23,743 bases of DNA, from the NCBI GenBank assembly GCA_000320545.1, contig ADNK01000924.1, positions 1-23,743 on the forward strand, in the 5' to 3' direction. This stretch comes from Bigelowiella natans CCMP2755. Its lineage: Eukaryota > Cercozoa > Chlorarachniophyceae. The position numbers and the translations under genes are program-made. Shown one piece after another: positions 9,166 to 18,813 of this stretch. The first letter of the stretch is position 1; each line of letters opens with the position of its first letter. Below the pieces are notes generated by a model. That model saw only the letters and a list, made by a program, of their open reading frames with translations, was not told where the DNA came from and searched no databases.

Positions 9166-11083
9166 ATGCGTGGAATCGTTCAAGTAGCCACCAAACAACC
9201 AAGAACATTTATGTTTCAATTGGAGAGGAATGTGCGCGCGCGCGCGCGTGTGTGTGTGCGGCGTGTGATTTGCGTCTAATTAATGTCATTCACATTCTTT
9301 TAAACCCAATCTGGATTCGCGGTTGCCCGTATCTATCAGCGAGTCGCTTCTGCGCAGGTTAGAGAGAAAAGAGAGAAGGGGGGAGAGAGAGAGAGAGAGA
9401 GAGAGAGAGTGCAACAAGAGGAAATCTTTGAAGGAAAGGAATGAATATTCTTTAGTAATCATGCTCCAAGCGATGGAATGAGTAGTGAAATCGTCAAGTT
9501 CGCAGTTGAAATACTGATGGACTGCACAGTGCTCGATTGTCGCTGAAATGACCCCTGACTGCGTCCAGTTAACATCAAACTGTTTTAAGTACTGCTACTG
9601 ATCCTTCAACTTTTGTCGCATCATTCCATACGGCCTTGTTCTCCCTATTCAAGGTGAGCGTGGATGGAAAAGTGGTCTCGAAGATCGGCCGGTATATTCA
9701 CAAATCGTAAACTGATATATGAACGTATGCATATGCGGTGTCTTCAAAACTGCATGCATGTTACCTTCTAGAGGAGATTAATATCATCCGTTTCGTCTGT
9801 TTTTTCACACGCCTTTTTGTCTCTTTTGGCTGCTCATATCTGCGATTGATGTAATTGTTGCGATGGCTGCATCAGCGGCCTCATGGTACTTCTCGGCATC
9901 AAGGAAGGAGACACGACATTGGTGATGTTTCGCTGTGTGCTATGATTGTGAGCTAGTAATGCGAAACTCGCACCAGCCATCAAGACTTGATTCATATTTT
10001 ACTTTGTCCTCATAGATTTTCTCTTCCATTCTTATTATTCTATCGCTATCATTGTCGTCGTCGTCACCAGGATATGGAATATGTCTGCCGCAAACTCTTG
10101 AATATGAGGCTGTTTGATGACGATTCTGGGAAACCCTGGAAGTATTGCTACTGATATAACAATACTGCTGCGTTGATTATGTGCAGAAATTACCTGTACT
10201 GTTTTCTTCCTTTTGAAATAAAGCTTCGCTTTGTTAGATGTGAGAAACCCTTTATAGCCGTGATGCTGGTGTTGTACAGCGACCTCGCAAATATATTGAT
10301 TCCGCTTTCTTTTCCAATCTTTTCCAAGATTGAATTCTTCTTCCATGAATGTGTTACATCTGCAACAGACGGTCGGTGATGGACGCGGGCTTAGAGGTTC
10401 TTGTTGTGTCGCAATTCACTCTCTACTGCAAACTGAAGGTCTGGTATAATGCGAAAACGGCGATGATTTTTTCCGTGAAACTTTGTCAATTTCCACGTCG
10501 CGGGGAGAATTTACAATGTTTTTCAGAACCGTCAGAACTTCTTAGAATTGTTAGGCATTGGGGGGATACCAAACGTCCATCATTCCATCACCATAATCAT
10601 CATCATCATCATCATCATCACCATCACCATCATTTCGTTGTCTTCAATCTTTGCCTCGTAACTTTGCCAACATTACTTCAGTATTGCGGTCATGGTCCTT
10701 TCTTCTTCTTCTTCTTCTTCTTCTTCTTCTTCTTCTTCTTCATAATTAAATATGCTGATTCTAATTCCCTTTGCAGGGCAATAAGCCTGACTTCCATGCA
10801 GCAATGAAGTCGTCCAAGTGAGAAAAACCGCAACATCCGTAGTAGCGAGAGCACCATCTCTCCCACCTTTAGTCTCGATTCTACCACCCTCACTCCATCA
10901 AAGTAAATAAATCAAACGCTATTTTATACCCACCACGCCCCTTCACCTCCCCCTTAGATCGAAACCGATGTATGAGGGATTCCTAGACCTGGCTTCTAGG
11001 TGGTGCTGTGATGCTCCATGAAAACAAGGATCAGCAAAGAACGCCTTATTGCATCTGTGTGCGATATCGCTTTCATTGTCAGA

Positions 11084-11117
<34 letters not shown>

Positions 11118-12097
11118 CCCTTAGCGCGATGATACCCTTCTGATATGCTATTGGGATCTCGTCTGTTTGCAATCGTTGCGAGCAACAAATGATCTCCAAC
11201 TGAACTGCCTCTCGACTGATTCTCCTTTTCAATCAAGAACGTACCAAAACGACCGGATATTTGGAGGGAAATTCGGCGCAATGATGATGGTAGTAGCTAT
11301 TGTGCCATTTGTGTATACACCTTTCGTATCCACATTGATATTTAGTGGAAAAAAATCTTTAAAAAAGCATATGCCCAAAACACACCCTGATTTTTATATG
11401 CATTCAAAATGTCATGCTGATGTTCTGCGTGAGTCACCAAATGTGCGCTGCCTACATTGGACGACATGGCGAGTAGATGCCCCAACACGGCATGAAACAA
11501 TACCAATCAATACCGAAATAAGGTCTCGCTTGTGAATGACGGCCCTGTGACCATTGAGGTAGTTCCCCCATCCACGTACTTTTCACTCTCTTTGTATGAT
11601 AGGGGAGGAGGTGGGGGGGGGGGGGATGGGCTTTCATGATGATGTACTCGTGCAGCACTGCAGGAAGCACATCATCGCAGTATATGTTGTGAACAGTCAC
11701 CGTGGATGCATAATTGCATTGTACACTCTAGCTTCTACCTTTTTGTCATCGCCAGATATGCTCCGATGGTGTGAATCACGTCCCTTCAAAGAACAAGGAC
11801 AAGCGGAAAGGAGCGTCTGCCTCCTCTTCTCAGAAGAAGGCGAGCAATCGAAAGGAAAATGAGGTGAGCAAACTAGAGAGATCGATGTTCTCCTGTCTCT
11901 GTTTTCTTCCTTGAGCGCAACCTGCTCTTGCATCTCTTTGATTTCAGAGAAAAACCAATGGCGTAGGCAGAAAGGCAAGCAAGCCGGAAACCGTGGTCGA
12001 GGGTGACACTGGAGGGGAAGTTAGGCCCAAAGAGTCATCGCCGTCCTTGTCGCACGCACAGCTGTTTTGGGCACCCACGATGCTTCTGCTTTCATAA
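9166..12097 (+). CDS. DTD1: D-aminoacyl-tRNA deacylase (D-Tyr-tRNA deacylase, DTD1), 12 exons
   Basis: Cytosolic enzyme that hydrolyses D-amino acids (and mischarged Gly) from tRNA, proofreading chirality before translation. Exons 9166-9183, 9340-9357, 9654-9691, 9876-9921, 10071-10141, 10369-10438, 10777-10817, 10873-10902, 11238-11289, 11523-11558, 11756-11863 and 11948-12097 join in phase to about 225 aa, ending in TAA. The N-terminus MRGIVQRVASAQVSVDGK is the family's first strand. It is followed by IGRGLMVLLGI, the catalytic SQFT motif (in VLVVSQFTLYCKLK), GNKPDFHAAM, GGKFGAMM and the NDGPVT motif with the Gly-cisPro that enforces chirality. A Lys/Ser-rich tail follows, as in animal DTD1. 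Exon 8 is the weak point: its phase fits, but its residues do not resemble the helix expected there, and nearby acceptors would lengthen it. Exons 1 and 2 are 18 nt each. Introns hold GA, CAT, TTC and GT repeats. Confidence 0.94.
9231..9260. repeat. (GC)n(GT)n alternating purine-pyrimidine tract
   Basis: A GCGCGC run passes into GTGTGT, a sequence type that can adopt Z-DNA. It is in the first DTD1 intron, between two head-to-head genes. Confidence 0.8.
9382..9409. repeat. (GA)n microsatellite in DTD1 intron 2
   Basis: GA repeat just downstream of the 18-nt second exon. Confidence 0.9.
10587..10742. repeat. (CAT)n and (TTC)n trinucleotide tracts in DTD1 intron 6
   Basis: A CAT/CAC run at 10587-10635 and a TTC run of about 15 units at 10698-10742 fill the 338-nt intron between the SQFT exon and the GNKPDF exon. 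In other frames they give spurious poly-His, poly-Phe and poly-Lys ORFs. Confidence 0.9.
11087..11114. repeat. (TG)n microsatellite in a DTD1 intron
   Basis: An uninterrupted TG run in the intron before the exon starting at 11238. Confidence 0.9.
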
Positions 12098-13006
12098 TAG
12101 TAGCAATAATAATAGCACTTTCGCTTGATGACAGATCTGTCAGCTGCGTGCATGCTAGCACGTGCCCCTTGGATCATGTGAAGCATGGCCTGTTTCTGCA
12201 CGCATGTGCATAGCACAGAATGAATTGTTGTGGTGGTGCGTGCCGTATCTCGATCGAACATACACGCATGCTAGCATGCGTGCAGTGACACTCGCATGAT
12301 CTGCAACAAGTATGCATCAGTTGCTGCGGTGCGTGGGAGGGAGCAGCGAGCATTTTAGAAGGATCGATGCATCGCAATGACATGATCACGTGTGTGTGAC
12401 TAGCATGGGTGGCGTTTGGGTGCACTAGTGCTGCACAGCTTTGTCCAGTACTAGCTATGGAGTGCATACAATAATCATATCATTGCAAGCTAGTGGGGAG
12501 AATGATCACACATGTTTGTTGAACCGTTCATGATAATCATGCGATGCGCTACGTGCAAACTACTAGACTAGCAAATGATGACATCGTCCATGTCTCAGCA
12601 CACCATGCTAGCATGATGCACAATGCACTGCGGTCTTCTTGGATGTGAACACATAAATGAAGCATATTCAAATGCTGGTAACTAGGTAACGCTGCTCCGA
12701 TGGCGTAGCGCCACATCATGTACACCCCACAATGCTTCTACCCAGCTAGCGGAGAGAATATGAGAGTGGGAGGCAAGACGTGTGACCCATCTAGTCATGA
12801 GAGCATGTCAGATCTAGTAGCGCGAAAATGGTATATAGAATAGTGCTCTCCATGATGATATCAGGCACTGCGTGGTTTTACATGTAACAATACGTCTATG
12901 GGTACTTCTAAATGTCAATACAATCCTTTTATGAGTCAAGAACTAGACAAAGATACTCAGAATAAATAATAGATTCTTACACAGTTAACATCGTATTACC
13001 ACCTAA
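12098..13006. other. Intergenic region, rich in palindromic CATG/CTAG words
   Basis: Lies between the DTD1 stop and the stop of the minus-strand gene (convergent). No exon is supported. By eye the stretch has roughly a dozen CTAG and about twenty CATG tetramers in 0.9 kb, where about 3-4 of each would be expected by chance. They are often joined as CATGCTAGCATG, with a 20-bp perfect palindrome at 12263-12282. Short minus-strand ORFs here are not believed. Confidence 0.65.
12263..12282. repeat. Perfect 20-bp palindrome CACGCATGCTAGCATGCGTG
   Basis: The sequence equals its own reverse complement over 20 bp, centred on CTAG. Shorter versions with the same centre occur at 12604-12615 and 18846-18855. 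All are intergenic. It could bind a dimeric protein or form a cruciform; no function is shown. Confidence 0.85.
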
Positions 13007-13348
13007 CTATTTTTTAGAAGTTTTATTGCCTTCATTCAGATTAGTTTTTTTAGTATCTGAAGAGATGCTGTCTTTGGTCTCAGATTCAGACTGCTTTTCG
13101 TGTGGTCGAGGTTCTTCCTCTTGTAGTTTTTCGGCCTCTTGTGGTTTTTCGGATGTACTGACTCTATGTCTCTTTTGAGGCACTGATGAAATTTCTCCAG
13201 ATATTTTTTCATCGCCTGCATGGTTTTCCCCATTCTCATTGTTTCGAGGTCTAGGCTCCTCCGCTGGGACTGTTTTCGTTACGGGATCGACTAAGCTTGG
13301 TAACTTTTCTTTGCCTTTGTTAAAAATAAACGTAGTATAAATATATTT

Positions 13349-13390
<42 letters not shown>

Positions 13391-14620
13391 AATGTCAACA
13401 CTCCATACAAGTAAATATTTAGGGGTTGGGGGGAGAGGGGGGGGGGTACACATTACTCTGTTTCCCAGATTCGGTTGAGGGATGGAATATCGGGAGAAGA
13501 TTTTGATAGTGTACGAGCACACCCTCTTTCACTGACACAAGAGCATAAACAGTTGTGAGCACGGCTGCTGCTACATCGAAAAATTAGCTTCGTTGCTTCT
13601 TGTGCGGTTTATTATTACCCTTCTCAATGGCGAGGATGAGCATATGCTCCGCTTGCGTTTCGACGCGCCTGAAGTGACGCTCGCTTTTGCAGCAACATTC
13701 CCTGATTTTCCCCAACAACTCTTTGGATCTCCGAAGGTTCTCTGAAGAAACACACAGACACGCACGCACGCACGCACGCACATGAAGTTGGCGTTTTTAG
13801 CGGCTGATGAAGGAATGGATTCTCTCCATGGGCCGTTCGGTTAGCATGTTGTCAATCTACCGAAGTCATGGTCCTCTTTGATTTCAAGCAGCCCGTTGGG
13901 TATCAGGAGCTGAGCATCATCACCAACCAGTTAATCATTACAAAAGGCGTGTAAAGGCATGGGCACTGCATCTCAAAACAGTGAACAACATATCCGACCT
14001 CCATCGTCAGAGTATCGATTTTGTGGGCCATGTTCTTGGTGAGGTTCCTTCTATTCCTAGTGACTTTTGAAGCCTTTCGTTTGCTGCAACAGAATAGTTT
14101 CTTCGACTCAGATGGCGCGCATGCAGGGCATCCCAAATAGCTTGGAGGGGCGGGGGCGGAGGGAAGGAGGGAGGGAGGGAGGGAGAGAGAGAGAAGAGAA
14201 GGGGTGGGGGGGTGCGTCGACAGTACCGATTTGACTTATCGAGAGAAAAGCACATTCCTTCAATTAAGGGAACGATCTCCGATCCGGGATGTTTGATCTT
14301 GCTTTCTATGCTTTCACTCTGCTGTTGCTCTGCGTCTCCTCCTCCTCCTCCTCCTCCTCCTCCTCCCAGATCAGGATGAGAGACCACCCAGGTTTCCCAC
14401 CCTCTCACTTGCAGGCTGTCCTCCTGATTCACTCGAATTCTACAACCCACGACGTCCCTCCGATGGTTCCTGTTCTTCTTCTTTCCGCTGTCCTCCTCTA
14501 TATATCCAATCTTTTCCCATTGGGGAGCCTGCGGTGGAATTCCACCGCAGGTTGCTTTCCGCGAATGACTCTCTGCCGTCGATAGAGCCGCCTTCGTTCC
14601 TCCTCCTCCTCCTCCTCCTC

Positions 14621-14653
<33 letters not shown>

Positions 14654-15106
14654 AGACTTGCCGCGTTTTCACCTCTTTAGCAACAACTGGCGTTGATTCC
14701 TTCTCTTTCTTTACATTTGGGACGGCAGGGGGGGGGAGTGCAGTGCCTGTGGGATGTTGTTCCTCCTTGCCGCATTCACCAGTGGTGGTGGTGGTGGTGG
14801 TGGTGGTGGTTGTTGTTGTTGTTGTTGTTGCTTTGGATGCTACAGCTGCTGTGACGGTCCCGTTGTCATCTTCAGCGGATTTGATAGATTTGTTGGTCTT
14901 CTTGCGACGCAAACACACTTGAAAGGCCTAGAAAATCATGATGTGCGCTACAAATCAAAAACTGGTGCAAGCTGTAGCAGCAGCAGCAGCAGTGAAATCA
15001 CGACAATACCTTGAACACCCCACCCTTTTCGACTACGGTGGCACACTCTTCGCATAAGAAAACCTGATGAGAAGATAGTAGGCTGAGAGAGTAGTGACGA
15101 GTGGAA

Positions 15107-15161
<55 letters not shown>

Positions 15162-16779
15162 TGGACCTGGGCAACCGACTTCATTTTTCCTGAATGATTG
15201 CTACGCTGTAAAAATATAGGATATCAGGCCTACTTTTCCAACGACGGATACATGGTGCTGTCATCAATACCTTGGTCACCAGATCTACTTTTTTGGTGGT
15301 AGAAGATGTTTTTGCCTCCTCACACATCGAAAAATGGTTGATTCCCATAGACTAAGAACGTGATTTGTAAGAGGTATGGCTTCAAGGGTGATATCTATCT
15401 CACAGTAGCAGTAGTACCTCAATGTAGCACTTTCGATTCTCAGTCGTTGCGGCGCGTTTTTTCCTTTTCCCCACAGAGGCAGATCGAGATCGTTTAGATG
15501 ATTGCTTCCTGACTCGGGTCTTGCCTACTTTTGCATTCGAAGCAGCCTGCTGCCGGGGATTGATCACCAGAGGGGCGAGCACGAGATTATGCATTGCGAG
15601 ATAAGGAACCGCCGAGGCGATGAATGAGGGTATGTTCTTTGCGTAATGGTCTGATGACACAGCTCCATTTTCCGCTTTTGCTCTTTTGTGTCGTGTTTGA
15701 AAATCCGTTGTCAAAGCTGCTGGAACGAACGGGGAAGCGAAGTGCAATCCCTACGATCACGAAGATAAGATTGTAAGCGTACGCACATGCACATATACAG
15801 ACACAAGGGATGGGAGAAGGGAGAGGGGAGGAGGGGAGCACGAAGGTGAAAAGATCGGCCCAACTGTGCTATGCTCACCATCAAGCCAGATTGGAGCAGA
15901 CTTATCGCCTAGGAACAGAATCACAACATTCAGATGGAACTTCGCTCGCTAGAAAATAAAGAAGTATAATACTTTCTCATCCTGATCAACGTTTGTTGGT
16001 TTGAGAGTGCTTGCCGGCTGCTCCTCACTTTTACAAGAAGATGGCGGGCTCGAGCTCTTTCGCTTGTTCAGATTTTGGGGATTGGAACTCCTCTCTTTGA
16101 GTGGTGGATCATCAGGGACAGATTTATTTTCTATATCTATTTTGGTAGTATCCCTATGTAATTTCACACTGGTCTCCCTGCTATCTTTATGGGACATCCT
16201 TTCAGTTTGGTGGTTTATACGATCGGACTTGAGTTTCTTGCGCTTGAGAATCTGAGAAGAGCTCGAGGAATCCTGCGGCACCTTTACACGCACCTCCTCC
16301 TTATTATTGCAATGTTCATTCTGGTTACTCTCTTTCAAAATGGAATCCTTCCTTTCTGTGTCTTCCCGAGTCGCATCCGTATTGCGCTTCCCAAGAACAG
16401 TCCGATCTCTTGCTCCTTTCTTGCCACCCTTGAGCCCATCGGAGCTCCTTTCACAACTCACCACCAGATCCTCAAGAAGTCGTATAGCTGTAGTTGCGCT
16501 TTCTTCGTTTGTTGCAAGCCCGGAAAAGGTCTTGGCGAGGTCCTCAAGACTGTTATCATTGGAAGGAGCTTTTGTACCGCTCGTAGAAGGTTTCACACTC
16601 GCTAGTGTCCAACCACAATGATGGGGCACCGGAGAAGAAGAGGCATAAAGTTCCGAGAAAGGATCCATCATCCCGGGAAGGGGCGTGAGGCAGGTGTCTT
16701 CCTCCCTAAGCTCCACCGTTTGCCTTTCCTTCCCAAATGAGTAATTTGCGATGAGTTCTGGAGGGTTGAAAGGATGCAA
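13007..16779 (-). CDS. Large low-complexity, probably nuclear protein, ten exons
   Basis: Minus-strand exons 16779-15973, 15908-15879, 15750-15418, 15351-15280, 15205-15167, 15063-15010, 14927-14227, 14140-13999, 13739-13619 and 13314-13007 join in phase to about 868 aa ending in TAG. Exon 1 (269 aa) has an acidic/Ser-rich start (LEDLAKTFSGL; AIRLLEDLVVS) and a Lys/Ser-rich end. Residues about 360-385 carry a strong nuclear-localisation-like stretch (RKQSSKRSRSASVGKRKKR). Exon 6 has a CEEC pair. Exon 7 encodes runs of Thr (~16), Ala (~9) and Gly (~9 and ~10). It also holds DVVGCRIRV and GWETWVVS, which faintly recall a Tudor-like fold; this is a weak inference. Exons 8-9 are basic and helical (RRSKELLGKIRE) with CC/CCC clusters. 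The tail is Glu/Lys/Pro-rich and disordered. Exon 8 could instead begin at 14083, also in phase. Family unknown; a chromatin or RNA role is a guess. Confidence 0.75.
13351..13386. repeat. (TA)n microsatellite in the last intron of the minus-strand gene
   Basis: About 18 TA units between the exons ending at 13619 and beginning at 13314. Confidence 0.95.
13761..13782. repeat. (ACGC)n tetranucleotide repeat in an intron
   Basis: About five GCAC/ACGC units in the intron upstream (in gene direction) of the exon starting at 13739. Confidence 0.8.
14334..14368 (-). repeat. Coding poly-Gly trinucleotide tract
   Basis: TCC repeats on the plus strand read as GGA codons on the minus strand and encode a run of about ten glycines in exon 7 of the low-complexity gene. 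Confidence 0.85.
14599..14652 (-). repeat. Coding poly-Ala/poly-Gly trinucleotide tract
   Basis: TCC then TGC repeats on the plus strand encode, on the minus strand, a run of alanines (GCA) followed by glycines (GGA) in exon 7. Confidence 0.85.
14780..14832 (-). repeat. Coding poly-Thr trinucleotide tract
   Basis: GGT and GTT repeats on the plus strand read as ACC and ACA codons on the minus strand, giving about 16 consecutive threonines near the start of exon 7. The use of two Thr codons in blocks suggests repeat expansion. Confidence 0.85.
15110..15159. repeat. Compound (GT)n(GA)n microsatellite in an intron
   Basis: GT run followed by GA run, immediately after the donor at 15166 of the minus-strand gene. 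Confidence 0.9.
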
Positions 16780-16957
16780 TTCCGGCCGGTGATCCCGTCA
16801 TTCAAACACCAAGCTGAAAATACATCTATATTTATCTCTACGACATGGATAGTTTGTTGTCGTACGAGCGAAATAGGTCGATACTCGCGGTATTTGAGGC
16901 AATACAGGGTGCTAACAGCCTTTTGAGCCAGTGGCTTGTTTCATTCACTAACGACCA
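16780..16957. promoter_or_regulatory. Short shared upstream region of two head-to-head genes
   Basis: The 178 bp between the start codons at 16779 (-) and 16958 (+) must hold both 5' UTRs and probably a bidirectional promoter. No TATA or other element is certain. An alternative first exon for the right gene could start at the ATG at 16844, which reads MDSLLSYERNRSILAVF and can also be spliced in phase; this would shrink the gap further. Confidence 0.5.
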
Positions 16958-18813
16958 ATGGCGACCCATGTGGATCGCCTTCCTCCCTTCGAGTCTTTGA
17001 AGGACACCATGAAAACATCCATGGCCAGAACTATGTTGGCGCTTCTTACAGTATGGCGGATCGTAATTGTTTCCAAAGATGATGTTTTGAGGGGTGGGGT
17101 ATGCTCTTATCGTTTGCGTCCATTTCGACATGAATCGCAGGTTCTTCTCGCTGTAGATGGAGCATCTGGATCATCAGTTCCCAGATCCAGGCGATGCACG
17201 CAGGCTTCTCTACTTGGAAAAAATAGTGTGATCCGAAGGCTCGTAAATGCGAGGTACCAAGAATGTCGACTACACACGTATTCGGCCCTCCACAGACGCT
17301 GCAGCTAGCGCAATTTCGAAATACAATACTAAAATACGACGTGTTCGTTCGTCGAATCGACTTTTAATTTATTTGTCTTTAAAGCACTCGCAGCACATTG
17401 ATAGCTGCAATTGTATGCTTGCGGAAACTTGTTTTCTCCCCCCAAAATGAAACTGACCGATCATACACACCAGGTCTTCAATTCTTCAAAAAGCCTACAA
17501 TGATTACAAAAGCGGGGCTATTGATATTGACGAGTTCCGCAAGATTGGAATCGAGGTTAAATTATCATATGACATATGTTCGAGAGACAATGTAGCTAAT
17601 TTCAATAACCATAGAATGCGAAATCTAAGCTTGATAAAGATAAGGAGCAGGCTGAACGATTTCGGAATAAGTATGGCATTTTCAAACAAAGACTGGTGAG
17701 TATATGTGTACTGAGTAATTGCCTTTAGGTTTGGAAAGGCGATGGCTGACAGTATGGGCATTCCGCTAGAGCGTGTATTAATTGAGGTTGCGAATTTTTA
17801 AGTGTTCCTATGGATAAATCTAAGCGCCGAAATGTGGTCAGAAAATTGAGCCCGAGAATCCCAAAGATGATATTGAGAAGGTAAAATGTATCTATTCTAC
17901 CGTTGAGATTTCCCTGATTGGGTTTCTAATTTTACAGCTCCTTGCTGGAAACGGGAAAGGCATCAAAGTTGATACTATCGAGGCTTGCATGCAACCTAGT
18001 CTCGCTAATGCTGTCTGTGTTTCAGGTTGATTTCGCGATTAAGCAGAATCCTGGAGATCCAACTGCTAGCACAATGCTGATGGGTAAAGAAATTTACTTT
18101 TTGGGGTAGTAATTATTCCCATCTATTTTTTCATCCTTTGCAGCTGCCCAAGGAGGCCCTGGAGCAGGGAAGGAATTTAACGGTAGGTTCCCTCTGATAT
18201 ACACTCTCAAACACACATATCGTAGGCTTGACATTTAAATATTTTCAGTTGCAGAAATGCTGCGGTTGACACCCGAGCAGGAAAACTCTTTTGCTGAAGT
18301 CTATGATAGAATGAAGTTCGTAAGTTTCGTTTTTGATGAAACCGAAAACTCCTACCCCTCAAAACCTCTCTAATAAAGGCTACTATATTACATTTAGAAA
18401 TCAAGGAGTCATGATGGCAAACGCTTTGGATTTCGATGGTTTGTTTACACCATATCTCCGAATATGTACAATTACTATGAGAAACATGAACTATAATAGG
18501 TCTGACAAGAGTTTGCGGGTCCATAGAACCAAAGCTTTCACCGGATCAACAAGCAATACTTGTATGCAAACTTTCATAGGAGTCAAAATTTGGAAGTGGT
18601 GTAACTTTGTGTCTTATATCAAGGTGAACATGGGTTTGCAGATAAATGCCATGCAGCCTGAGAAGGTATTTATTGAAATCTTTACCAAACTAATAATTAA
18701 GAGATCTAAGATTATTTTCTACGTAGCCATATTTTGATACGGATGACGACCCAACCATTCCATCCGACCCTGCTGAGGAAGAGTCTGCGCGGGATAGATT
18801 ATTTGGACGTTAG
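16958..18813 (+). CDS. Protein of unknown family with degenerate EF-hand, 15 exons
   Basis: Exons 16958-17098, 17157-17225, 17296-17342, 17474-17555, 17615-17695, 17739-17786, 17842-17880, 17938-17967, 18026-18083, 18144-18182, 18249-18323, 18406-18438, 18500-18561, 18642-18665 and 18727-18813 chain in phase to about 304 aa, ending in TAG. Residues 24-37 (TMLALLTVWRIVIV) are hydrophobic, perhaps an anchor or buried helix. Residues 95-107 (NDYKSGAIDIDEF) fit an EF-hand loop at Gly6, Ile8, Asp9 and Glu12 but lack acidic residues at positions 1 and 3, so calcium binding is doubtful. Later come MADSMGIPLERVLIE and VDFAIKQNP, a pattern seen in alpha-beta modules of many protist proteins. The C-terminus is acidic (YFDTDDDPTIPSDPAEEE). 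The join 18323/18406 needs a weak GTTTCG donor and an AAG acceptor. The stronger GTAAGT at 18320 breaks the frame with every acceptor I tried. Confidence 0.75.

Noticed and set aside
10035-10346. Minus-strand 103-codon frame starting MEEEFNLGKDWKRKRNQ.
   Set aside because: It runs antisense over DTD1 exon 5 and its introns, and has no splice partners.
10349-10893. Open frames with poly-His, poly-Phe and poly-Lys.
   Set aside because: They are CAT and TTC repeats inside DTD1 intron 6; the flanking exons are DTD1.
13584-13783. Alternative frame (RTFGDPKSCWGKSGN) for the exon at 13739-13619.
   Set aside because: It hits a stop immediately after the next splice join, while the chosen frame continues through the 102-codon last exon.
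15949-16605. Plus-strand frames opposite exon 1 of the low-complexity gene.
   Set aside because: Shadows of a 269-codon minus-strand exon that chains cleanly with nine others.
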